Part shown: positions 43,200-51,615 of the stretch, piece after piece
Layout: each line of letters opens with the position of its first letter
How positions within the stretch are numbered: position 1 is the first letter of the stretch
Origin: Gaiellasilicea sp963829845
GTDB taxonomy: Bacteria; Actinomycetota; Thermoleophilia; Gaiellales; Gaiellaceae
Direction: 5' to 3'
Assembly: GCA_963829845.1 (NCBI GenBank)
Contig: CAWHKD010000014.1
Span: 1 to 64,000, forward strand
DNA length: 64,000 nt
Position numbers and translations under genes: made by a program
The notes under the pieces: generated by a model
Database searches by the model: none
What the model saw: only the letters and a program-made list of their open reading frames with translations
Told to the model about the DNA's origin: nothing

Positions 43200-44695
43200 C
43201 TACCCCGCCGGCGCGGGCGCCGGCCCCCCTTCGGGAGTGGCACGTGATCGGCTTTGTGATGTCTTCGAGCGATTTCCCTTCCGCCTTGATCCCGATCAGC
43301 GAGCTCGACGATCCCGCCGATGACCATGATCGCGCCCCCGATGACGTAGCCGATGAAGAGCCCGGTCGTGTTCGTTGCCGTCGCCGATCAGCCAGCCATA
43401 GAAGACGGGGCCGAACGCTCCGAAGATCTGCGCGATCGCGAAGAAGACCGCGATTGCCTCGGCGCGGATCTCGATCGGCCACGTCTCGCTGACGGTGAGG
43501 TAGGCGGCGCTCGCCCCGGCGGACGCGAAGAAGAAGATGATGATCCAGCAGAAGGTCTGCGTCGTCGCGGTGAGGTCGCCCTTGTCGAAGAGCCAGCCGC
43601 TGATCGCGAGCAAGACGCCCGAGATGATGTACGTGCCCGAGATCATCGGCTTCCGGCCGACGCTGTCGAAGAGTGGCGCGAGTATGAGCGGCCCGCACAG
43701 GTTGCCGACCGCGAAGGCGAGCCCATACAGAGGCACCATGTCGGCCGAGACGCCGTAGAACTGGACGAGCACCAGCCCGTAGGTGAAGTAGATGGCGTTG
43801 TAGAGGAACGACTGGGTGATCATCAGCGTTGCGCCGAGGATCGCCCGCTTCGGGTAGGTGCGGAAGACCAGGCCCAGGAAGGTGACGTAGCCGTACTTCT
43901 TCTCGGGAGTGAGCTCGAGCGCCTTCGAGTCAGGGACGGGCTCGAGCTCCTGGCCCGCCTTTCGCGCAGCCTCCTCGATGTACGCGAGCGCTTCCTCTGC
44001 TTCCTTCATGCGCCCGTGGGTCATGAGCCACCTGGGGCTCTCGGGCAGCGTCCTCGCCACGACGATCACGACGAGAGCGAGCACCGGCCCCATCAGGAAT
44101 GCGAGGCGCCAGCCGACATTGGGCGCAAACAGCGTTGAGGAAGAGGAGAGAGGCGAGCGAGCCGAGAATCGCCCCCGCCCAGTATGAGCCGTTGATCCAG
44201 ATGTCGACGCGGCCCCGGTACTTCGAGGGCATCATCTCGTCGATCGCGGAGTTGATCGCCGCGTACTGGCCGCCGATCCCCATCCCCGCGATGAACCGCG
44301 TCCCGTAGAACCAGGCCAGCCACAGCCAGCCGCCGTCGTTGACCGTGAACGCCGCCAGCCCTGTGCCGAGCAGGTAGAGGAGGAGGGTGACGACGAGCAG
44401 CCGCTTCCGCCCGAGCTGGTCGGACATCCTTCCGAAGTACGAGCGCGCCGACCACCTGACCGACGAGGTAGACCGACGCGATCATGCCGACCTGCGACGA
44501 GGTCATGTCGAGCGTGTCGGGCTGGATGAGCACGCCCGTCACCGAGCTCGCGATCGTGATCTGGAGGCCGTCCAGGATCCACGCCGCGCCGAGACCGGCG
44601 ACCATGCGCGTGTGGAACGGCGACCAGCTCAGGCGGTCGAGCCGGGCCGGGATCGTCGATCGGATCGTCTTCGGCGCCTCCGCGACGGAGCTCAT
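43200..44695 (-). CDS. MFS metabolite/sugar:H+ symporter (about five frameshifts)
   Basis: Segments: LSWSPFHTRMVAGLGAAWILDGLQITIASSVTGVL, MIASVYLVGQVVGAL, MSDQLGRKRLLVVTLLLYLLGTGLAAFTVN, RFIAGMGIGGQYAAINSAIDEMMPSKYRGRVDIWINGSYWAGAILGSLASL (the sugar/MHS 'R-GRG-GGEYxA-INSxI-E-P-xRGR' motif), ARTLPESPRWLMTHGRMKEAEE (PESPRWL motif), and TVSETWPIEIRAEAIAVFFAIAQIFGAFGPVFYGWLIG. Breaks near 44440, 44135, 43372, 43308 and in the G-run near 43225 each fit one extra base and then use the TAG at 43200. About 498 residues. Imports a sugar or organic acid with protons. Confidence 0.85.
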
Positions 44696-46288
44696 GCCGC
44701 GTCTCCTCCCTGGACGGCTGCCGTGACCGGCGCATCGGCGCCGAGCCGCTCGAGCAGGTGGTCGCCGACCCGGAGCGAGTTCGCCATCGCCGTCAGCGCC
44801 GGGTTGACGGCGCCGATGCTCGGGAAGATGCTCGTGTCGACGACGTAGAGGTTGTCGACCTCATGGGCCCGGCAGTCGGTGTTCAGCGCCGACGACGCGG
44901 GGTCGGACCCGAAGCGGCACGTGCCCGCCTGGTGGGCGACGCCGGCCACCGGGATCTCGTTCTTCATGTACGCGAAGCGGTGGAAGAGGTGGCCCTCGTT
45001 CATGTTCAGCTTCGGCAGCAGCGACCTGAGCTTCTCGTACAGCCGCTTCCGCGCCTCACCGTTCGTCTCCGAGTAGGTGAGGCGGACGTTGCCGTCGGGC
45101 GCGAGCGTGACTCGGTTGTCGGGGCTCGGCAGATCCTCGGTCGAGAGCCAGAAGTCGATCGCGTGCTTCGCCACCTTCTCGAGCGTCCACTCCGGCGCGA
45201 GTTTCGTCTGACCGGGCTTCTCGCCGCGGTACATCTGCGACGACGACTTCCCGACCATCTGGATGTTCCCGAGCGGGAACTCGAAGTCGTCGGCGCCGAA
45301 GTAGAAGTCGTTCAGCCCGAGCGTCTTCTGGAACACCGTCGGGTTCTCCTCCTGCGAGAGCGCGAGCACGGCAAGCGAGTCGTGGAACATGTAGTTGCGA
45401 CCGACCTGATCGGAGCCGTTCGCGAGACCGTTCGGGTGCTGGTCGTTGGCCGACGCGAGCAGCAGCTTGGCCGTGTTGGCCGCACCGCAGGCGACGACGA
45501 CGATGCCGGCCGCGAAGCGCTCGGTCTGGCCGTCCCGCTCGACGACGACCGCCGAGACCTCGTTCCCCGAGCCGTTCGTCTCGAGCTTGACGACCCTCGT
45601 GTTCGTCAGCAGCGTCACGTTCGGATGCTCGAGGGCCGGCCGCACGCCGAGGACTTCGGCGTCGGACTTGGCGTGGACGAGGCAGGGGAAGCCGTCGCAG
45701 GTGGTGCAGCGGATGCAGTGGCTGTAGGGAAGGTTGGTCTCGTTCAGCCGGACGCCGCACGGCGCGTGGAACGGGCGGTGGCCCGCCGCCTCGAGATCGT
45801 CGGAGAGCTGCTGGATCCGCGGCTCGTGCGAGAGCGCCGGGAACGGGTACGGCGCGCTCGCCGGCGGCTCGGTCGGGTCCTCACCGCGCGCGCCGTGGAC
45901 CTCGTAGAGCTGCTCGGCGAGCGTGTAGTAGGGCTCGATCTCGCTCGTACTCGATCGGCCACGCGGGCGAGATGCCCCCCGCATGCTTGAGCTCGCCGAA
46001 GTCCTCCTTGCGCAGGCGGTAGAGCGCGGCCCCGTAGAGCTTGGTCGCCCCGCCGACGAAGTAGTGGATCTGCGGCTGGAACGTCGTGCCCGCGTCGTCG
46101 TACCACGTGTCCTCGGACACGTAGCGGTTGTCGACGAAGACGTCGTGAGCGGACCAGTTCGACGGCTCGCGCGGGAGCCAGTCGCCGCGCTCGAGGAGAA
46201 GGATCCGCTTGCCGGACGGGGCGAGGTGCCGCGCGAGCGTGCCTCCTCCGGCGCCGCTGCCGATGATGATGACGTCGTACGAGTCCAT
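44692..46288 (-). CDS. GMC-family FAD oxidoreductase (one frameshift)
   Basis: N-terminus YDVIIIGSGAGGGTLARHLAPSGKRILLLERGDWL (FAD dinucleotide-binding) and FQPQIHYFVGGATKLYGAALYRLRKEDF, then, after a break near 45948, GIVVVACGAANTAKLLLAS, VAGVAHQAGTCRFGSDP (catalytic His region) and YVVDTSIFPSIGAVNPALTAMANSLRVGDHLLE with Asn and the C-terminal helix. SHCIRCTTCDGFPCLVHAKSDAE resembles a cysteine cluster seen in glucose dehydrogenase/lactonase-like GMC proteins. About 532 residues. Oxidises an alcohol or sugar and passes electrons to an acceptor. Overlaps both operon neighbours. Confidence 0.87.
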
Positions 46289-48183
46289 CAGTGCGCCTCC
46301 AACTGCTCGGGGACGATGATCCGCGCCGCCGCCTCGATCAGCGCGAGGTGCGAGAAGGCCTGCGGGAAGTTGCCGAGGTGGTGGCCGGTCTCCGCGTCGA
46401 ACTCCTCGGCGAGCAGGCCGAGCGGTGACGCGATCCGGAGGAGCCGATCCATCAGATCCCGCGCCCGCTGCAGCTCGCCGATGATCGCGAGCGCCGACAC
46501 GAGCCAGAACGAGCAGATCAGGAACGTGCCTTCCTTCCCCGACAAGCCGTCGTCGGTTTCGTCGGTCCGGTAGCGGAGCACGAAGCCGTCCTCGGTCAGG
46601 TCGGAGGCGATGGCGTTCACGCTCGCCTGCAGGCGCTCGTCGTCTCCGGGCAGGAAGTCGAGGATCGCGGCGAGCAGCGTGGAGGCGTCGAGGGAGTCCG
46701 TGTCGTAGTGCTGACGTAGGACGCCTTTGTCGGTGAGACCGTGCGCGAGGATGTCCTCCTTGATCTCCTCCGCGGTCGCCTGCCACTTCTCCTGCAGCTC
46801 CGGGTCGCCTCGGATCTCAGCCAGCTTCGCCGCGCGGTCGAGCGCAACCCAGCACATCAGCTTCGACGAGACGTAGTGCTGCGGCTTGCCGCGGGCCTCC
46901 CAGATGCCCTGGTCCGGATCGCGCCAGACCTTGGTCGCGCACTCGGCCTGGGTCTCGACGATCGGCCAGAGTCGCCGCGGCAGGCGCTGGCTGTGCCGGC
47001 TGTGGAGCAGGATCGAGTCGAGTACGGCGCCGAAGACGTCGTTCTGACGCTGGTCGAAGGCGCCGTTGCCGATCCGGACCGGATGGGCGCCCGCGTAGCC
47101 GGAGAGCTCGTCCCTGGTCGACTCGGTCAGGTCGCGCCTGCCGTCGATCCCGTACATGATCTGGAGCGAGCCGTCCTCCGTCGCCTCGACGTCGGCGACG
47201 AACTGCATGTACTCGTCGGCCTCCCAGTTCAGGTTGAGCCAGTGCAGCGCCTGCAGCGTGAACGTGCTGTCGCGGATCCAGGTGTAGCGGTAATCCCAGT
47301 TGCGCTCGCCCCCCGGGGTCTCCGGGAGCGAGGTCGTGAGGGCGGCCACGGTGGCGCCGGTCGGCATGTAGGTCAGGCCTTTGATCGCCAGCGCGGAGCG
47401 CTGGATCGGGTCCCGCCAGCGATGGTCCGGGATCCGCGCCCGCTGGAGCCAGGAGCGCCAGAAGCGCGTGGTCGCCGCCAGCTGCTCCTCGGCCTCGTCG
47501 ACGTCCTTCGGCGCCGCGAACTCCTCGGCCCAAGAGAGGCTGCAGTAGGCGCGATCGCCCGGCTCGAGCATGCGCCGCGCACGGACGCGGTCGCCCTCGA
47601 TGCCGAGCGCCAGGTCGGACTGGAGCCGGATCGTCAGCCCGGCGCCACGGGCGTCGGCTGCGTGGCGGCCGCCGTCCACGAGCGTCCACTCCGCGGGAGC
47701 GCGGCCGTAGTCGAAGACGGGCTCACAGATGAGCTCGACCTCGACGCTGCCCTCGAGACATTCCACCGTGCGCACGAGGACGTGCTCCGCGTCGTCGTCG
47801 GCCGGCGGCCGCGTGTGCGGCGTGATCGTGTCCTCGCTCTCGCGGGGCCCCATCGTCAGCGCCTCGCGGACGACGATCCAGCCGTTCGGCGTCTTCCAGG
47901 TCGTCTCGAGGATGTTCGTGCCCGGGATATAGGCGCGTGCAGTCGGGTGGTTGATCCCGAACGGAGCGAAGCGGAAGAAACCGGCCTCGCGGTCGAGCAG
48001 GCTCCCGAACACGCTCTGCGAGTCGAAGCTCGGCACGCACAACCAGTCGATCGAACCGTCCTCAGCGACGAGTGCCCCGGTGTGGCAGTTGGAGAGGAAC
48101 GCGTAGTCCGCGATCGGCGGGAACGGCGACGGCGCCGCCGCGCTTTGCGCCCGCGGCTCGGGCTTTTCGCCAACCGCGGTCAT
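46288..48183 (-). CDS. Glycoside hydrolase family 15 protein (glucoamylase/trehalase type)
   Basis: A 631-residue intact protein. An N-terminal beta-sandwich (PIADYAFLSNCHTGALVAEDGSIDWLCVPSFDSQSVFG) is followed by the (alpha/alpha)6 barrel with WDYRYTWIRDSTFTLQALHWLN, YGIDGRRDLTESTRDELSGYAGAHPVRIGNGAFDQRQNDVFGAVLDS and EGTFLICSFWLVSALAIIGELQRARDLMDRL. The LCVPSFDS and NWDYRYTWIRD motifs are typical of actinobacterial GH15 trehalases and glucoamylases. It would release glucose from trehalose or alpha-glucan, feeding the adjacent G6PDH after phosphorylation. ATG overlaps the zwf stop. No signal peptide, so cytoplasmic. Confidence 0.92.
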   Translation of the reverse strand: MTAVGEKPEPRAQSAAAPSPFPPIADYAFLSNCHTGALVAEDGSIDWLCVPSFDSQSVFGSLLDREAGFFRFAPFGINHPTARAYIPGTNILETTWKTPNGWIVVREALTMGPRESEDTITPHTRPPADDDAEHVLVRTVECLEGSVEVELICEPVFDYGRAPAEWTLVDGGRHAADARGAGLTIRLQSDLALGIEGDRVRARRMLEPGDRAYCSLSWAEEFAAPKDVDEAEEQLAATTRFWRSWLQRARIPDHRWRDPIQRSALAIKGLTYMPTGATVAALTTSLPETPGGERNWDYRYTWIRDSTFTLQALHWLNLNWEADEYMQFVADVEATEDGSLQIMYGIDGRRDLTESTRDELSGYAGAHPVRIGNGAFDQRQNDVFGAVLDSILLHSRHSQRLPRRLWPIVETQAECATKVWRDPDQGIWEARGKPQHYVSSKLMCWVALDRAAKLAEIRGDPELQEKWQATAEEIKEDILAHGLTDKGVLRQHYDTDSLDASTLLAAILDFLPGDDERLQASVNAIASDLTEDGFVLRYRTDETDDGLSGKEGTFLICSFWLVSALAIIGELQRARDLMDRLLRIASPLGLLAEEFDAETGHHLGNFPQAFSHLALIEAAARIIVPEQLEAH

Positions 48184-49614
48184 TCCGTGACCCACGGGCC
48201 GTGCCAGCGGCCGTGCCCCGCCAGCAGCTTGTTCGCCTCCTCCGGGCCCCAAGACCCGGGTGCGTACGCGTGCACCGGCGGCGGTGAGTCGACCAGCGGC
48301 TGCATGATCCGCCAGTTCTCCTCGATCGCGTCCTGCCGCTTGAAGCGTGCGCTATCGCCGGCCATCGCGGCCTGGAGCAGGACCTCGTACGGCGTTGCAC
48401 CCTCGCCGCCCTGGTCGGCGAACTCCAGGTCGAGCGTGACTCCTTCGGCGTGCGGTGCGTTCCCACGCTTCGCGTCCAGGCCCACCCGCACACCGGTGGT
48501 CGGATCGAGCTTGATCACGAACTGGTTCGGCGCCTTCTTCGAGTCGAAGTTGACGAACCCAAGGCGCGGCGGCTGTTTGAAGACGACCCGGAGCTCCGTC
48601 TGCGTCGTCGGCATGCGCTTGCCCGTCCTGATGAAGAACGGCACGCCCGACCAGCGCCAGTTGTCGATCTCCAGGCGTAGCGCGGCGTACGTCTCCGTCG
48701 TCGAGTCGGATGCGACGCCGTCGATGTCGAGGTAGCCGTCGTACTGGCCGCGGACGTATTGCGCCGGGTCGGCATCGGCGATCGCCCGGAAGATCGCGAC
48801 CTGTGCGTCCTTCAGCGTCCCGGGGTCACCGCCGGCGGGCGGCTCCATCGCGGCCGCGGAGACCACCTGCATCAAGTGGTTGACGACCACGTCGCGCAGG
48901 GCGCCGACCGGGTCGTAGAAGTGGCCGCGGTCTTCGACCCCGAAGTCCTCCGCCATCGTGATCTGGACCGACTGGACGTAGTTCCGGTTCCAGACGGGCT
49001 CCAGCATCGTGTTCGCGAAGCGGATGTAGAGGATTTCGTCGAGGCCCATCTTCCCGAGGTAGTGGTCGATCCGGTAGAGCTGCGACTCGTCGATGTACTG
49101 GTGTAGCTCGGCCGCCAGCGCGGTCGCCGAGGCACCGTCGTGGCCGAAGGGCTTCTCGACGACGACACGCCCGGACTTGGTCAGACCGGCGTCGGCTGAG
49201 CCCGGCGACGACGCGCCCGAAGAGGAAGGGCGGGATCTCGAGGTAGAAGACCGGCGTCTGGGCGCCGTTCAGCGCGGTGGCGACGCGCTCGTAGGTCGCG
49301 CTGTCGGAGAAGTCGCCGCTGAGGTACGAGAGCCGTTCGGCGAAGCGCTCGAACACCTTCTCGTCGAGCTGCTCGCCGGTTCCGATGATCGACTCGCGCG
49401 CACGTTCCTTCAGCTGGTCGTCGGTCCAGTCGTCGACGGCGACGCCCACGATCGGGCAGTCGAGGAGGCCGCGTTTCTCGAGCCGGTAGAGCGAGCGAAA
49501 CGTCATCACCTTCGCCAGGTCGCCGGTGATGCCGAAGACAACGAGGACGTCGGCGGCCCGGGGCTTGGCATCGCGCGCGACGGCTCCCGGAGCCATGTCG
49601 GTTGTCTGGGTCAT
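48180..49614 (-). CDS. zwf: Glucose-6-phosphate 1-dehydrogenase (one frameshift)
   Basis: N-terminus ADVLVVFGITGDLAKVMTFRSLYRLEKRGLLDCPIVGVA (NADP-binding GxxGDLA), VFYLEIPPFLFGRV, then after a break near 49195 VVVEKPFGHD and YRIDHYLGKMGLDEILYIRFANTMLEPVWNRNYVQSVQITMAEDFGV with the RIDHYLGK catalytic motif. C-terminus has RTGKRMPTTQTELRVVFK and PYEVLLQAAMAGDSARFKRQDAIEENWRIMQPLVD. About 478 residues. Catalyses the first, NADPH-forming step of the oxidative pentose phosphate pathway. ATG at 49614 with GGAGGTGGG; first gene of the seven-gene operon, operator copy 13 55 nt upstream. Confidence 0.93.
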
Positions 49615-49669
49615 GTCCCACCTCCGAAATCGGTGGCTCGACACTAGAACCGAGACCCCTGCCGAAACG

Positions 49670-49686
49670 TCATCCAGGCGGGATGA
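49670..49686. promoter_or_regulatory. Regulon operator, copy 13 (TCATCC-N5-GGATGA)
   Basis: Perfectly symmetric arms around AGGCG between divergent zwf (55 nt) and DUF2254 (25 nt) genes. Leftward, TAGTGT about 24 nt away fits a -10 element. Confidence 0.78.
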
Positions 49687-49711
49687 TGTGCGCGAACCGC
49701 TCGCGCGCTGT

Positions 49712-51007
49712 ATGACACGCATTGCCGTGTGGACACTCGACTTCAAGACGCGCCAGTACCTGAAGGGGAGCCTCTGGTTCCTCCCGTTGCTGGGCGGGAT
49801 CACGGGGGCCCTGCTCGGGCTGCTCGAGCCGGTGGGCGCGCGCCGAGTCTCCGTGCCGGGCTCCCTGGAGTACTCGGCGTCGACCGCGAGCGTCCTCCTC
49901 GCCTCGATCGTGGGCGCGACCGCGGCGCTGACCGGTTTCGTCGTCACGGTCAGCGTCCTCGTCGTGCAGATGGCGACGAGCATGCTCTCGGCGCGCTACA
50001 TGCGGCTCTGGTACCGGGACCGGGTGCTGCACATCCTGCTGGCGCTGCTGGTGGGGACGTTCACGTTCTCCTTCACGCTGCTGGCGGGAGTCGAGGAGAA
50101 CTCCGTCCCACATGTCGGCGTCACCGTGACGGGCGTCCTGATGGCCGCGGACCTCTTCCTCTTCCTCTTCTTCCTCGACCGCTTCGTCCACCGGCTGCGA
50201 CCGGTCGCCGTCGCGGCGCACGCGGCGGCCGCGGGCAGGCAGGCATTCGAGTTCACCGTCCGGGCGGCGGCTGGGTCCGACGCGCCCGAGATCGTGCGCG
50301 GGCCGCTGGAGATCGCCGGCGAGCCGACGACGGTCGTGCGCGCGCGCAGCGCGGGCTCGATCCAGGCGATCGACGCCGCGGCTCTCGTCCGGTTCGCACG
50401 GCAGCACCGGAGCACGCTCGTTCTCAACCATGCGATCGGAGACTTCGTCCCGGCCGGAGCAGCCGTGATCCGGGTCTACGGAGGCGAGGCGACCGGTGAC
50501 GGAGATGAGGATCACCTCCGTCGGATGATCGTCCTCGGCGTCGAGCGGACGATCGAGCAGGATCCCGCGTTCGCGGTGCGGATCATGGTCGACGTCGCGA
50601 TCAAGGCGCTCTCGCCGGCGGTCAATGACCCGACGACCGCGGTCCAGGTGATCAACCATCTCGGCGACCTGCTGCACCGGATCGGAGCGACCGACTTCCA
50701 GGCGGCGGCACCGGCGGAGCCGGGAACGGGCCGCGTCCTCATCGCCTCGCGCGGTTGGGACCAGTACCTCGCTCTCGGCGTGACCGAGATCCGCGGCTAC
50801 GGCGCCTCCTCGGTGCAGGTGGCGCGGCGGCTGCGCGCGATGCTGGAGGAGCTGCACGGCGCCGTGCTTCCGGAGCACCGCCCAGCGGTCGAGGACGAGC
50901 TCGAGCGCCTCGAGGCGGCGGTCGCCCTGGCGCTGGGCACGTCTCCCGATTTCGACCGGGCCTCCGAGGCCGACAAGCAGGGGCTCGGAGGCGCCCCCGG
51001 TCTCTAG
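49712..51007 (+). CDS. DUF2254 family membrane protein
   Basis: A 431-residue intact protein: helices in SLWFLPLLGGITGALLGLLE, SASTASVLLASIVGATAALTGFVVTVSVLVVQMATSMLSARYMRLWYRD (family hallmark), VLHILLALLVGTFTFSFTLLAG and VTVTGVLMAADLFLFLFFLD, then a large cytoplasmic part with RTIEQDPAFAVRIMVDVAIKALSPAVNDPTTAVQVINHLGDLL (DUF2254 C-terminal motif). Function unknown. The ATG at 49712 is 25 nt from operator copy 13 with no ribosome site, so it may be leaderless or start at the GTG at 49727. Its TAG lies within the left arm of the 166-bp palindromic element. Confidence 0.88.
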   Translation: MTRIAVWTLDFKTRQYLKGSLWFLPLLGGITGALLGLLEPVGARRVSVPGSLEYSASTASVLLASIVGATAALTGFVVTVSVLVVQMATSMLSARYMRLWYRDRVLHILLALLVGTFTFSFTLLAGVEENSVPHVGVTVTGVLMAADLFLFLFFLDRFVHRLRPVAVAAHAAAAGRQAFEFTVRAAAGSDAPEIVRGPLEIAGEPTTVVRARSAGSIQAIDAAALVRFARQHRSTLVLNHAIGDFVPAGAAVIRVYGGEATGDGDEDHLRRMIVLGVERTIEQDPAFAVRIMVDVAIKALSPAVNDPTTAVQVINHLGDLLHRIGATDFQAAAPAEPGTGRVLIASRGWDQYLALGVTEIRGYGASSVQVARRLRAMLEELHGAVLPEHRPAVEDELERLEAAVALALGTSPDFDRASEADKQGLGGAPGL

Positions 51008-51170
51008 GAGGGTTTGGCGGAATGGCGCTCGTCGGCGGGGTGCGATGGTCGTTCCGAGGAAACGACGCAGGGAGCGTCGATAGCCGAAGCTATCGACGCG
51101 ACTGAGGACGCAGCATCGGGACGAACAGCGCGGCCCGACGGCTCAGCCGTCATTCCGCCAAGCCCTCCTA
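51005..51170. repeat. 166-bp element with 20-bp terminal inverted repeats and three internal hairpins
   Basis: The ends 51005-51024 and 51151-51170 are inverted repeats with a single mismatch. Inside are GTCGTT/AACGAC, a perfect 11-bp stem GCGTCGATAGC/GCTATCGACGC with a CGAA loop, and GACGGCT/AGCCGTC. Both flanking convergent genes end within the outer arms (TAG at 51005-51007 and complement of TAG at 51168-51170). It has no open frame. It could be a MITE-like repeat, a structured RNA or a bidirectional terminator. Confidence 0.75.
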
Positions 51171-51494
51171 GGACGGCTCGACCGGCTCCACGTCGAGAAT
51201 CAGGCCGTTCACCGCGACCACGCGGACCGACGTCCCAGGAGGAACGTCGGCGCCCGCCCGCGCCTGCCAGATCTCACCCAGGACGTGGATCTGTCCGACG
51301 GGCGCCAGGGCCGCGGTCACCTCGCCGATCGAGCCGATCAGGTTCTCGACGCCCGTCTCCACCTTGACCCGGCGCATCCGGCGCTGCCAGTACGTGATCT
51401 CGACGACGCCGCATGCAAGGCTCACTAGCCCACCGATCACGTCCCAGGGGTCGGGGAGGACGAGGAAGAGCACGAGTGCGAGCGCGACGAACAT
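51168..51494 (-). CDS. NfeD-like C-terminal (OB-fold) membrane protein
   Basis: A 108-residue protein: two short hydrophobic helices (MFVALALVLFLVLPDPWDVIGGLVSLACGVVEITYWQRRM), then an OB-fold domain (VENLIGSIGEVTAALAPVGQIHVLGEIWQARAGADVPPGTSVRVVAVNGLILDVEPV). The LIGSIGEVTA...G.I...GE.W.A......P.G..V.VV.V.GL.L.V pattern is the NfeD domain. It lacks the protease domain; stand-alone NfeD proteins partner with stomatin/flotillin-like proteins, none of which is adjacent. Divergent from the sulfatase, sharing the weak operator copy 14. Confidence 0.88.
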   Translation of the reverse strand: MFVALALVLFLVLPDPWDVIGGLVSLACGVVEITYWQRRMRRVKVETGVENLIGSIGEVTAALAPVGQIHVLGEIWQARAGADVPPGTSVRVVAVNGLILDVEPVEPS

Positions 51495-51535
51495 CGGGTT
51501 CGCTCAATCATCGCGCGCTGGAGGGCGCCCGCACA

Positions 51536-51552
51536 TCATCCCCTCTGGGCGA
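51536..51552. promoter_or_regulatory. Possible regulon operator, copy 14 (TCATCC-N5-GGGCGA, degenerate)
   Basis: Two arm positions break symmetry. It lies between the divergent NfeD gene (41 nt) and arylsulfatase (63 nt). The location matches other copies but the sequence is the weakest. Confidence 0.45.
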
Positions 51553-51615
51553 TGAGGTTCGGGCAGCGCGCCGGGAGGATGCGGTCACCCTGCGCCGACG
51601 AGGAGGCCAAGCACC

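Noticed and set aside
51005..51170. OMEGA/HEARO-type guide RNA or IS200/IS605 end
   Set aside because: No IscB, TnpB or TnpA gene lies near and the element lies exactly between two convergent genes; the architecture could not be matched.
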